Source: an uncultured bacterium
GTDB taxonomy: Bacteria > Myxococcota_A > UBA796 > CAJQPC01
Length of the DNA: 41,631 nucleotides
Direction: 5' to 3'
Assembly: GCA_905480105.1 (NCBI GenBank)
Contig: CAJQPC010000066.1
Location: 1-41,631, forward strand
In this document: positions 24,956 through 32,259 of the stretch, piece after piece
Layout of the letters: every line of letters starts with the position of its first letter
Numbering within the stretch: the first letter of the stretch is position 1
The notes under the pieces: model-generated
Told to the model about the DNA's origin: nothing
The model's input: the letters and a program-made list of their open reading frames with translations, nothing else
Databases searched by the model: none
Translations under genes and position numbers: made by a program

Positions 24956-24983
24956 TCCCAGCCCCTGCACTCGTGCAAATGAC

Positions 24984-25013
24984 ACGCCCTGGCAGCTTCG
25001 GCTGCTGGGGCGT
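24984..25013. terminator. UUCG-loop hairpin after the RRM gene
   Basis: ACGCCCTGGCAGC (24984-24996), TTCG loop, GCTGCTGGGGCGT (25001-25013). The 13-bp stem is complete if two G-U pairs are allowed, and the loop is the very stable UUCG type. It lies between the RRM gene and a convergent gene, so it is probably a terminator or 3' stabiliser. No strong T-run follows. Confidence 0.7.
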
Positions 25014-25061
25014 TGTCGCTCTGGGGTCTTGAAACTGGGGGGAGGCAAGCGACCTGCCCAA

Positions 25062-25685
25062 TCAATCCGGCGCGATGTTGCCCGTCAATCCGGTGCAGCT
25101 CGTCGGACCTGGAAGCTTTTGAAGAAGGAAGCTCCCCACCCCGGGGAAAACCTCGGGTGCTTCTCTCAGGAGCCCGTGCCCTGACTGAAGAATGATCTGC
25201 TCAAACTCCACCAAGTGCGTCGTACCTTCCCAGCGGCCCTCGGCGACCTTTTGGCCGGTCAGTCGAGTGCGGGTGTGCTGAGCCACCAGCATCTCGACTT
25301 CGCCCAAGATTGGAATCTGCAATGTGATGGTCACTCCCGGCTTGCCGTCGGCGTCACTGTCCTCGACTGAGGGGTGCTTGATGTGCGTTGGAAAGACTGA
25401 GTCGGTCTGGAACCCCATAGAGATAGGGTTCAGTAGCAAATCCAGCTCCTCTTCTCCCAGCGCCAAAGGGTAGTAAAGCGTCGGCAAGGCTGAAAGAAAG
25501 CCGGACTTGAGCTGGGTCTTACCCAGAGTCGCATCGACGGATACCGCACAAGTCTGGTGAACCGCTTGACCCTCCTGGACGGTGACCAGCACCTGGGACT
25601 CGGTCACGGACCGCACGTCACCGAAGACCGGCACATGGCTGATCAGCACGGTTCGGAGCGTCAGACTAAAGAAACTCAGATCCAC
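25062..25685 (-). CDS. Unknown 207-aa protein coupled to crtC
   Basis: I do not recognise a family. The start is uncertain: GTG 25685 lies ten bases inside the end of crtC, and the frame stays open upstream without a clear start. The protein is beta-rich with VTESQVLVTVQEG, TLYYPLALGEEE, an Asp-rich loop HPSVEDSDADGKPGVTITL (a possible calcium or phosphate loop), and VEMLVAQHTRTRLTGQKV. It ends with two Cys-free segments and one late Cys. No membrane segment is visible. Its overlap with crtC suggests co-translation, perhaps with carotenoid synthesis or handling, but that is only positional. Confidence 0.7.
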   Translation of the reverse strand: MDLSFFSLTLRTVLISHVPVFGDVRSVTESQVLVTVQEGQAVHQTCAVSVDATLGKTQLKSGFLSALPTLYYPLALGEEELDLLLNPISMGFQTDSVFPTHIKHPSVEDSDADGKPGVTITLQIPILGEVEMLVAQHTRTRLTGQKVAEGRWEGTTHLVEFEQIILQSGHGLLREAPEVFPGVGSFLLQKLPGPTSCTGLTGNIAPD

Positions 25686-26683
25686 CTCAACGGGGGTCTC
25701 GGTCCAGCAAACAGCGGCAGAAACATACTATTCCCACTCAAGCGCTGGGTGCGCATATTGACGAAAGGTCGCAGCCAGGGTTGGTCCAGCTTGTCGGGTA
25801 CAACCAGCTCCCCCCAGCCCCCACCAGGCCGGCCATTCAGAATGGCTTTTACCGGGTGGCGCAGGTAAAAGGGGCCCCGGTCCAATGGTTTTCCCTGAGT
25901 GACCTGCAAGACGATCCCATCCCCCAAAATATGCAGAGATTCAGCCCAGCGTAACCCATAGCGGTCCCTTCGCCAGCCAGCACAGGCCACCTCCACCTGA
26001 ACCTCATCCAGGCGGCCCTCGCGCTCAATGAACACGCGGCTTGATGGGTGCTCCCCTTCTACCAGGTACCAAACCAGCAGAGCCCCATCTACGACAGCCC
26101 TTCCCCACACCCAGCGGGAAATTCCAAGCTGATCCAAGGGGCGCGTGCAGAAATTGCGATCCCGATAGCACTCGCCGTCCAACTCGACGCTCCAATCACC
26201 ACAGTTGAGCTTGGCTTGGGCTCGGCCGGCGCCCATCTGGGGACTCCATCCGTGCACGGCACCGCTCCCGTCCGTCGCACCCTGCATGGCTCCCAGTTCG
26301 GGCCCATCCACCCGAATGGTTCCGGTGACCGGTCCTTTTGGCGTGTCGATGTCCAGTTCAACGAGCAGATGACGTGTTCCATTTCGGCTCTCTTGCGCAA
26401 AGCTACTGCGCCCCATGCGCCAGCCTTGCTCGCTAAACTCCCCATGCTCCAACTCCGTGAGCAACACAAATTCGGCCTGGCCATCCTTGTACACGCTCAG
26501 TGCAAGACTTGGACGCTCCGAACTGGCTCCCGATCCAGCTAAGAAAGGCAGAGCGAAAGCCCAAATCAAAACAAGCCCGTCCCCATTTTCGTCCAGAAGA
26601 TCCAGATACCACCAAGCGAATGACCCGTTTTTCTTCAACACCTCAGGATCGATTTTAATTTGCGGGGTGAGGAGATCAAGCAT
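25676..26683 (-). CDS. crtC: Carotenoid 1,2-hydratase (hydroxyneurosporene synthase), CrtC family
   Basis: A 335-residue protein that would add water to the psi end (C-1,2) of an acyclic or monocyclic carotenoid. Family marks, aligned by eye with Rhodobacter CrtC, are AWWYLDLLDENGDG near the start, VHGWSPQMGAGRAQAKLN, GECYRDRNFCTRPLDQLG (the GYxDxNFGTR block, Tyr and Asp kept), WVWGRAVVDGALLVWYLVEG, GPFYLRHPVKA and PWLRPFVNMRTQRL at the end. It starts at ATG 26683 with AGGA six nt upstream, and is divergent from crtY across a 60-bp region carrying putative CarH repeats. An unknown protein overlaps its 3' end. Confidence 0.85.
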   Translation of the reverse strand: MLDLLTPQIKIDPEVLKKNGSFAWWYLDLLDENGDGLVLIWAFALPFLAGSGASSERPSLALSVYKDGQAEFVLLTELEHGEFSEQGWRMGRSSFAQESRNGTRHLLVELDIDTPKGPVTGTIRVDGPELGAMQGATDGSGAVHGWSPQMGAGRAQAKLNCGDWSVELDGECYRDRNFCTRPLDQLGISRWVWGRAVVDGALLVWYLVEGEHPSSRVFIEREGRLDEVQVEVACAGWRRDRYGLRWAESLHILGDGIVLQVTQGKPLDRGPFYLRHPVKAILNGRPGGGWGELVVPDKLDQPWLRPFVNMRTQRLSGNSMFLPLFAGPRPPLRWI

Positions 26684-26700
26684 GTAGATCCTTCTGCACA

Positions 26701-26743
26701 TTGAGACTTGCAAAGCCTGTACATAGCATGTACATAGTCTGAT
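26701..26743. promoter_or_regulatory. Bidirectional crtC/crtY promoter with predicted CarH operator
   Basis: TGTACATAG occurs twice, at 26718-26726 and 26729-26737, exactly 11 bp apart. CTTGCA at 26707-26712 is a weaker third unit in register. Known CarH/LitR regulators bind 11-bp direct repeats carrying a TnnACA-type core, so this fits well. Rightward, TTGCAA (26708-26713), 17 nt, TACATA (26731-26736) puts the start at about the crtY ATG (26744), with no ribosome site, suggesting a leaderless mRNA. Leftward, TTGCAT (26749-26744 complement) and TATGTA (26725-26720 complement) are spaced 18 nt. Repressor binding would cover both -10 regions. Confidence 0.65.
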
Positions 26744-27880
26744 ATGCAATCGTCCGTCTATGATCTGTTGGTACTCGGAGCAGGCCCAGCTGGCCTTGCC
26801 TTGGCCCAAGCTGCGTCGGCGCAGGGGAACCAGGTTGCCGTGCTCTCCCCTACCCCCCTCAAGCCTTGGGAACAGACCTTTTGTGCCTGGCTCGATGAGC
26901 TTCCTGCCGGCACCCCTACAACGGCGACTTGGCCTCATGCCCTGGTCCACCTTGGGGAGGGGCAGGGCCGCACCATCAACCGGCCCTACGCGCTCCTGGA
27001 CAATTCAGCACTCCAAGCCCAGCTCTCGGTAGGTCTGGAGCTCCAGGACGGCCGCGCTGAGCAGGTCATCCACAGCAAAGGGTTCAGCCAGGTGAACGGG
27101 CTGCGGGCCCGCGTCGTGGTCGACGCCACAGGTCACAAGCCCGCGCTTTTACAAACCCCCGACACCCCGCCCGTCGGATGGCAGACCGCCTTTGGAGCCA
27201 CACTCATCGGAGCGCACGGACTGCCCCTGGATCGCGCCGTCTTTATGGACTGGCGGACGACGAGTGCCTCCGCCCTGCAGCCGACTTTTCTCTATGCCCT
27301 GCCCTTGGGCCCTGAACGCCTATTCGTAGAGGAAACCTCGTTGATCGCCGGCCAGCCACCCAGCATGGAGAGCCTTAGGGGCAAGTTGATGCTCCGATTG
27401 AAAGCCATGGGGCTTGAAGGTGAGCTCGTGGCCCCGGAGCGCTGCCTGTTCCCCATGGGGGGAGCCCTACCGCCTGTTCAGCGTACCGTCGCCTTTGGCG
27501 CATCGGCTGGAATGGTACATCCAGCGACAGGCTACTCAGTGGGCCGCAGCCTGCGCATGGCTCAGGACGTGGCCAAGGCCTTAGACCCAAGCCTGAGCCC
27601 AGAGGCAGCCAGCGCAAAACTTTGGTCCGCAGTCTGGCCCGCAAGCACTCGCCGATCACGATCCCTGCACATGATGGGCGCTCGCATCCTAGAGCGCTTG
27701 GACCTCCATCAAACACAGGCATTCTTTGGTGCCTTTTTCGACCTGCCGGTTCCGGTTTGGTCTCGCTACTTGGACTCTGACTCCTCTCCGGTCTGGCCAA
27801 TGCTGAAGCTCTTCGGAAGCGCAAAGCCACCCGTTCGCAGACAGCTACTCAGCTCAACTTTGAGCCAAGGCGTCCCATGA
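26744..27880 (+). CDS. crtY: Lycopene cyclase, flavoprotein CrtY/CrtL type
   Basis: A 378-residue FAD/NAD-binding cyclase that would form beta-ionone rings on lycopene or a related carotenoid. The N-terminal dinucleotide motif is VLGAGPAGLALAQAA (residues 10-24). Family blocks are WEQTFCAWLDEL, RPYALLDNSALQ, VVDATGHKP, TFLYALPLGPERLFVEETSL, LFPMGGALP and the hallmark FGASAGMVHPATGYSVGRSL near residue 250. Myxococcus xanthus uses a heterodimeric CrtYc/CrtYd cyclase instead, so this is a different solution. The start ATG lies about 7 nt after the predicted -10, so translation may be leaderless. It overlaps crtE by ATGA (27877-27880). Confidence 0.93.
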   Translation: MQSSVYDLLVLGAGPAGLALAQAASAQGNQVAVLSPTPLKPWEQTFCAWLDELPAGTPTTATWPHALVHLGEGQGRTINRPYALLDNSALQAQLSVGLELQDGRAEQVIHSKGFSQVNGLRARVVVDATGHKPALLQTPDTPPVGWQTAFGATLIGAHGLPLDRAVFMDWRTTSASALQPTFLYALPLGPERLFVEETSLIAGQPPSMESLRGKLMLRLKAMGLEGELVAPERCLFPMGGALPPVQRTVAFGASAGMVHPATGYSVGRSLRMAQDVAKALDPSLSPEAASAKLWSAVWPASTRRSRSLHMMGARILERLDLHQTQAFFGAFFDLPVPVWSRYLDSDSSPVWPMLKLFGSAKPPVRRQLLSSTLSQGVP

Positions 27881-28836
27881 GCCTCGCTATCAACAGACTA
27901 AGCCCAACACAAAAAGTCGATGCCCTCATGATGGCGTTGGCTGGAAGCGGACCCTTGAGTGAGATGGTACGTACCCATCTACAAACCGGGGGGCGGCGCA
28001 CCCGCGCGCAGCTGGCGCTCATGGCTGCTCGAGCTCTGAATGTCGACCAAGCCATTGGCTGGGCTGCAGCCTGTGAGCTGCTACACAACGCCACCTTGGT
28101 CCACGACGACCTGCAGGATGGTGACAGAGTTCGGCGGGGGCATCCCACGCTCTGGGCGACCCACGGCATGGCACAGGCCATCAACTCCGGCGACCTCATG
28201 TTGATGTTGCCCTTCATGGCCTTGAACCGCCAGACCTGTACCCCGGACCAGCATGTCGCGTTGAGCCAGGCCTTGGCCAAGCGTGCTGTGCGCTGCGTCA
28301 AGGGACAGGCCTTGGACTTGGTTCTACCCAACCAGGCCAGCTGGAGCATGGCCGACTGGCTGGAAGTGGCCATCGCGAAATCCGGTCAGCTGCTGGCTTT
28401 GCCCATCGAGGGTGCCGCTATCCTGGCTGGCCGCGACGATTCAGCCGCGCTGGGCGACCACTTCGCTAAAGCGGGCGCGCTTTATCAAATGGTCGACGAC
28501 ATGGTCGACCTCTACGGCGAGAAGGGTCGCGGAGAGCGAGGCTGCGATTTACGCGAAGGCAAAATCAGCGCATTGGTGGTCCGCCATTTGGAGCTGGCCC
28601 CCCAGGACGAGACTTGGCTACGCGGCGTCCTGCAGACAGGGCGAGACCAAACGCAGACCAGCGACATAGACAAGGCCGCAAACCGTTTCCGTCAGAGCGG
28701 CGCGGTACACGCACTGCTCGCCGACATCTCGGAACGCACCGAGTTCCTGCAGTCGGAAGACCTGCCGGAGAGTCTCAGAGCAGTGGCCTCGGACTTGGCA
28801 CACCGATGTACCCGTGACCTGGGGGGCATCGCATGA
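27877..28836 (+). CDS. crtE: Geranylgeranyl diphosphate synthase
   Basis: A 319-residue trans-isoprenyl diphosphate synthase supplying GGPP for phytoene. The first Asp-rich motif is HDDLQDGDRVRRG near residue 83, and the second is QMVDDMVDLYGEKG near residue 206. GGRRTR near residue 38 and ELLHNATLVHDD also fit. It overlaps crtY by four bases upstream (ATGA) and crtB by four bases downstream, so the operon is tightly coupled. Product chain length (C20) is inferred from the operon rather than from the sequence alone. Confidence 0.94.
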   Translation: MSLAINRLSPTQKVDALMMALAGSGPLSEMVRTHLQTGGRRTRAQLALMAARALNVDQAIGWAAACELLHNATLVHDDLQDGDRVRRGHPTLWATHGMAQAINSGDLMLMLPFMALNRQTCTPDQHVALSQALAKRAVRCVKGQALDLVLPNQASWSMADWLEVAIAKSGQLLALPIEGAAILAGRDDSAALGDHFAKAGALYQMVDDMVDLYGEKGRGERGCDLREGKISALVVRHLELAPQDETWLRGVLQTGRDQTQTSDIDKAANRFRQSGAVHALLADISERTEFLQSEDLPESLRAVASDLAHRCTRDLGGIA

Positions 28837-29657
28837 GTGAAAGCCTCCAAGTTTTAGCGAAGCATGGTCGGACCTTCTACCTCGCCTCCTTCCTGCTTCC
28901 GCCCGACCGGCGCGAGGATGCGGCCCGGCTGTACCAATTCTGCAGACTGGTCGACGACATTGCCGACGAGCAAGCGGACGCGGTGGCCTTGGCAGAGCTA
29001 GAAGCAGAGCTGTTGGAGCAACGCCCTGCAAGGCCACTGGTGGCAAACATGCTGGAACTTCGAGAGCGGCGAGGCCTGCCCATCAACGCGCTGATTCACC
29101 TAATCGAGGGCGTGCGGGGAGACTTGGGTACGGTGGCCGTGGAAAACGACGCCGAGCTGCTTCGCTACTGCTACCGAGTCGCTGGGACGGTCGGTTTGAT
29201 GATGTGCGCAGTGCTCGGGGTGACCGACCCAAAAGCCCTGCGTCACGCGGTCGATCTGGGGATCGCCATGCAACTGACCAACATCAGCCGTGACGTCAAA
29301 GAAGACCAGGAGATGGGCCGACGCTACATCCCCGCCACACGCGGAACTCCAAAGCCAGCTGTCGCTGGCCTTCTGAGCATGGCCGAGCGCTACTACGAGA
29401 GCGCCCAAGCGGGACTTCCCCACATTCCCCTACGAACTCGCCCGGCTATCGCCGTGGCCATGGCGGTATATCGACAAATCGGTCGCCGCTTGGTCCGTCA
29501 GGGGGGCGATCCCATGTTGGGCAGAACCGTGGTTCCTTTGTGGGAAAAACTGCTGGCGGGATCTCGGGCATTGGCACTTCTACCCTTCACTGCGCTCGCT
29601 CCTCACCAAACCGTGTTGCACAACGATTTGAAGGGCCTGCCTGGATGTTCCACTTGA
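28833..29657 (+). CDS. crtB: Phytoene synthase
   Basis: A 274-residue squalene/phytoene synthase joining two GGPP molecules into phytoene. It shows the first Asp motif in FCRLVDDIADEQ near residue 35, the second in QLTNISRDVKEDQEMGRRYIP near residue 150, and GVTDPKALRHAVDLGIAMQ. It starts with ATG overlapping the crtE stop (28833-28836). Its 3' end overlaps the carH start by 13 bases. It is slightly shorter than many CrtB proteins (about 300 residues). Confidence 0.95.
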   Translation: MSESLQVLAKHGRTFYLASFLLPPDRREDAARLYQFCRLVDDIADEQADAVALAELEAELLEQRPARPLVANMLELRERRGLPINALIHLIEGVRGDLGTVAVENDAELLRYCYRVAGTVGLMMCAVLGVTDPKALRHAVDLGIAMQLTNISRDVKEDQEMGRRYIPATRGTPKPAVAGLLSMAERYYESAQAGLPHIPLRTRPAIAVAMAVYRQIGRRLVRQGGDPMLGRTVVPLWEKLLAGSRALALLPFTALAPHQTVLHNDLKGLPGCST

Positions 29658-30523
29658 GTTACCGCGTCAAAACAGTCTGCCGACTCACCGGAATTCATCG
29701 GAGCACCCTGCTCGCGTGGGAACGACGCTACCGCGTTGTGGAGCCCCTCCGGGCAGCCAACGGCTACCGCATCTACACCGAAGATGATGTAAGCCGCCTA
29801 AGCAAGCTAAAGAGCCTTGTGGACAAGGGACACGCCGTGAGCGAGGCCCTAACGATGTTGACTGGGGGCTCGGTCCACAGCCTCACGCTTCCCCTGTTGG
29901 AACGGCTCACAATGTTCGACAGCCAGGGCGCCTCCGCCATTGTCGATAGGATCGATGCCCACTCCCCTGGAAAACAAGCCGACGAACTCTACCTTCCTCT
30001 GCTCGTTGAGCTGGGCAAAACATGGGAACGGGGTGAGACGACCATAGCCCAAGAGCACTTCATCAGCGGATTCGTGCGCGAGCGCCTGCTGCGCTTGCTG
30101 GACCGTGTCGCCCAGATCGACGGCCCCCTCGCAACCCTCATGACCCCGCCAGGAGAGAAGCACGAGCTTGGACTCTTGGCACTGTCCATCCACATGGCAG
30201 AAATGGGTTGGCGTACCGACTGGCTGGGACCGGAGCTGCCTCTTTCAGAACTGAGTGCCTACTGCATGCATAAGCAGCCTCAGTTGATCTGCATGAGTTT
30301 GATACGGCAGCGACCCGTCGAAGAATTGGACAGAATTGTACGCGGCCTGAGGGGCATAGTACCTGCCAAGATCGGTATCGCTGTCGGTGGTTCTGCTGCG
30401 AAACTGGTCGACGTAGAAGGCGTGTTCACCGCCAGAGACTTTGAGAGCCTGAAGCAGGAGCTGAAGACCCTCCCAAGGCGAACCCCCCATTTACGGCTTC
30501 AGGCTTCTACCTACAGCGACTAA
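29645..30523 (+). CDS. carH: CarH-type adenosylcobalamin-dependent light-responsive repressor
   Basis: A 292-residue MerR-family regulator. Residues 4-70 are a winged-helix DNA-binding domain (VKTVCRLTGIHRSTLLAWE, RRYRVVEPLRAANGYRIYT). The middle helical bundle contains the light-sensor signature Wx9EH: Trp127 and Glu137-His138. The Rossmann B12-binding part has ExHxxG (E171, H173 as predicted cobalt ligand) and later GG in IAVGGSAA. Known CarH proteins bind DNA as a tetramer in the dark with AdoB12 and release it on photolysis, inducing carotenoid genes. The residue after Trp127 is Glu, whereas T. thermophilus CarH has His132 there, which binds cobalt after light. Last gene of the crt operon, probably autoregulated. 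Confidence 0.93.
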   Translation: MFHLSYRVKTVCRLTGIHRSTLLAWERRYRVVEPLRAANGYRIYTEDDVSRLSKLKSLVDKGHAVSEALTMLTGGSVHSLTLPLLERLTMFDSQGASAIVDRIDAHSPGKQADELYLPLLVELGKTWERGETTIAQEHFISGFVRERLLRLLDRVAQIDGPLATLMTPPGEKHELGLLALSIHMAEMGWRTDWLGPELPLSELSAYCMHKQPQLICMSLIRQRPVEELDRIVRGLRGIVPAKIGIAVGGSAAKLVDVEGVFTARDFESLKQELKTLPRRTPHLRLQASTYSD

Positions 30524-31020
30524 AGCGACAGGTCTCGGCAGTGGTTCGCGATGCTGCGGTATCCGGCGGCGCAAGCCTTCTCTCGCTTCTTGCGCATGCC
30601 CTTTTCGTCCTCCGGCAACCGATTCACTCTGTCCTCGCAGTCGTGGTACCCAAAGCCTGTGGTCATCCACGCTTGGTCCAAGCCCTCGCAGTAAACTCCG
30701 CGGTCTGCGGTCTCTACACAACGCCGCACAACCGAAGACAACGCCCCCTCACAGAACTGCTTGGTTCCAGGGCAGCCTTCCAGCCAGTCAATTCCCCAGG
30801 CCACGCATTGCTCCGGCTTGAAGGCCTGGGCCGTGCCAGCCTGCTGCTCCCAGACCGGTACTTGATCCAGGTTGTCGACCGTGGCCTGCATGTAGCCATG
30901 GAATCGGTCGTATTCCTTGGTCACAGAACGGTAGTAGGGCACCAAGAACAGGGCAGGCAAGCCTAAAACCAGCATACCCAAGCCCACCTTTCCGACAATC
31001 GCTTTCTTGCTCATGCGCAT
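30520..31020 (-). CDS. Cys-rich protein with one N-terminal membrane anchor
   Basis: A 166-residue protein. A basic N-terminus (MRMSKKAIVGK) is followed by one hydrophobic span (VGLGMLVLGLPALFLVPYY, residues 12-30), then an extracytoplasmic part with eight Cys (EQCVAWG, EGCPGTKQFCEG, RRCVETA, VYCEG, YHDCED, KACAAG, NHCRDL), likely disulfide bonded. I recognise no family. It lies 39 nt after the metallophosphoesterase gene in the same direction, so it may be the last gene of that envelope operon. The stop overlaps the carH stop on the opposite strand (CTAA, 30520-30523). Confidence 0.72.
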   Translation of the reverse strand: MRMSKKAIVGKVGLGMLVLGLPALFLVPYYRSVTKEYDRFHGYMQATVDNLDQVPVWEQQAGTAQAFKPEQCVAWGIDWLEGCPGTKQFCEGALSSVVRRCVETADRGVYCEGLDQAWMTTGFGYHDCEDRVNRLPEDEKGMRKKREKACAAGYRSIANHCRDLSL

Positions 31021-31059
31021 GTCTATTCCCCCCAGCCCTCAAAGCCCAACCCCACTGCG

Positions 31060-32259
31060 TCAGGGCGTCACCGACAGGCAATCTTCTGGGGGCGGCCGGC
31101 TGGCTCCAGGGCTGCCGGAAGCAGAGACCGGGACAAAGCACCAGCTCAGCTGCTCCTGAACGCTCACCCGCAGGTAGCCGTAATCCGGATCGACCTCGAC
31201 CTGATCTGCGCCCAAGGTGCCAACCACCACCTGAGGAACCGGCCCGTCCAGCATCTCCAGGCGCTCGTGCACATGGCCGGCAAGGATCAGTTCGCCGCCG
31301 GCCTGAGTGAACTCCGCGAGCAGAGTGGCCGCGCTGAGTTCGTCGCTCCAGCCTCCAGAAGTGTTGCCCGGCATAGGCGGATGATGCACGCCGGCGATCA
31401 AGTGTGGCTGCTGCCCGTCAAAGATTTCAGGCAAGCGGCCCTCGATGGACGGGGCCAAACTACCGCTGCCGGTGTCGAAGAGGGCTACGCGAGCTGAGCA
31501 GAGATCAAAGCTCAAGTTTCCAGGACCCACCAACCGATTGAACACTGCGTCCGAGGAAGCATAAACATCATGGTTTCCGGGAATGACGGCCACGGGGACC
31601 GGGCTGGATGCCAGGAGCTCTAGGACCTGGGTCAGCTCATCAGGCTCCGAGTGCTCTGAGATGTCCCCGAGCAAAACCAAACCCAGTAGCGGCTCTCCTG
31701 CAGCCACGGCCTGGCTGGCCTCGGTGTGGAGAGAATCGATGATCTGCCGAAACTGCAGTGGGTTGGTCTGTATGTCACCCGCTGCGGCCAAGCGGAAAGC
31801 TCCGCTGCACAGCGAATCGGGTAGCTCCCCGACCACCCAGCTCACGCCGGGCTCCAGGTCCAGCTTTAGCTCTCGTCTAAGACCGCTTGAGCTTACCTCC
31901 CCCTCCAAGGGCGGGATGCGGGGATCGACGTTGTCCAACACCAAGCTCAGGGTGGTGGACTGCTCGGTCTGGATACTCAGACGAAAGTTTCCCAGGGTGG
32001 CGATGCGCGCAATGACGGGCCCGTCCTGCTGATTCCTCAGCATGCCCGTCGTGCTCCAAGAGTCGGCACTCCAGGAGTCGGAGCTCCCAGAGTCAACACG
32101 ACTCCCCCTGGCATCTTGAAATCGCAGCTCCACCCCCTCCGAGGTCTGGAGCCTGGCCAGCACGTTCTCAGCCTGCACCCGGCACTCGGCACGGTGATAA
32201 GCCGGACGGGCACACTCAGGCTGTTCGCAAGACAACAAGGCCAGGAAAGTCAGACTCAC
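31060..32259 (-). CDS. Calcineurin-like metallophosphoesterase lipoprotein
   Basis: A 399-residue lipoprotein from GTG 32259, with GGAG seven nt upstream. The start overlaps the upstream stop by four bases (GTGA). The signal is MSLTFLALLSC, short and uncharged. An N-terminal beta-rich region with Ser/Asp stretches extends to about residue 170. The phosphoesterase domain follows: AAGDIQTNP (first motif, where GDxH has Gln in place of His), VLLGDISEHSE, IPGNHDVYAS, AGVHHPPMPG and LAGHVHERLE. One metal ligand is thus changed, but the others remain. The likely substrate is a phosphodiester, phosphoprotein or nucleotide outside the cytoplasm. Part of the operon 34668 to 30520. Confidence 0.88.
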   Translation of the reverse strand: MSLTFLALLSCEQPECARPAYHRAECRVQAENVLARLQTSEGVELRFQDARGSRVDSGSSDSWSADSWSTTGMLRNQQDGPVIARIATLGNFRLSIQTEQSTTLSLVLDNVDPRIPPLEGEVSSSGLRRELKLDLEPGVSWVVGELPDSLCSGAFRLAAAGDIQTNPLQFRQIIDSLHTEASQAVAAGEPLLGLVLLGDISEHSEPDELTQVLELLASSPVPVAVIPGNHDVYASSDAVFNRLVGPGNLSFDLCSARVALFDTGSGSLAPSIEGRLPEIFDGQQPHLIAGVHHPPMPGNTSGGWSDELSAATLLAEFTQAGGELILAGHVHERLEMLDGPVPQVVVGTLGADQVEVDPDYGYLRVSVQEQLSWCFVPVSASGSPGASRPPPEDCLSVTP

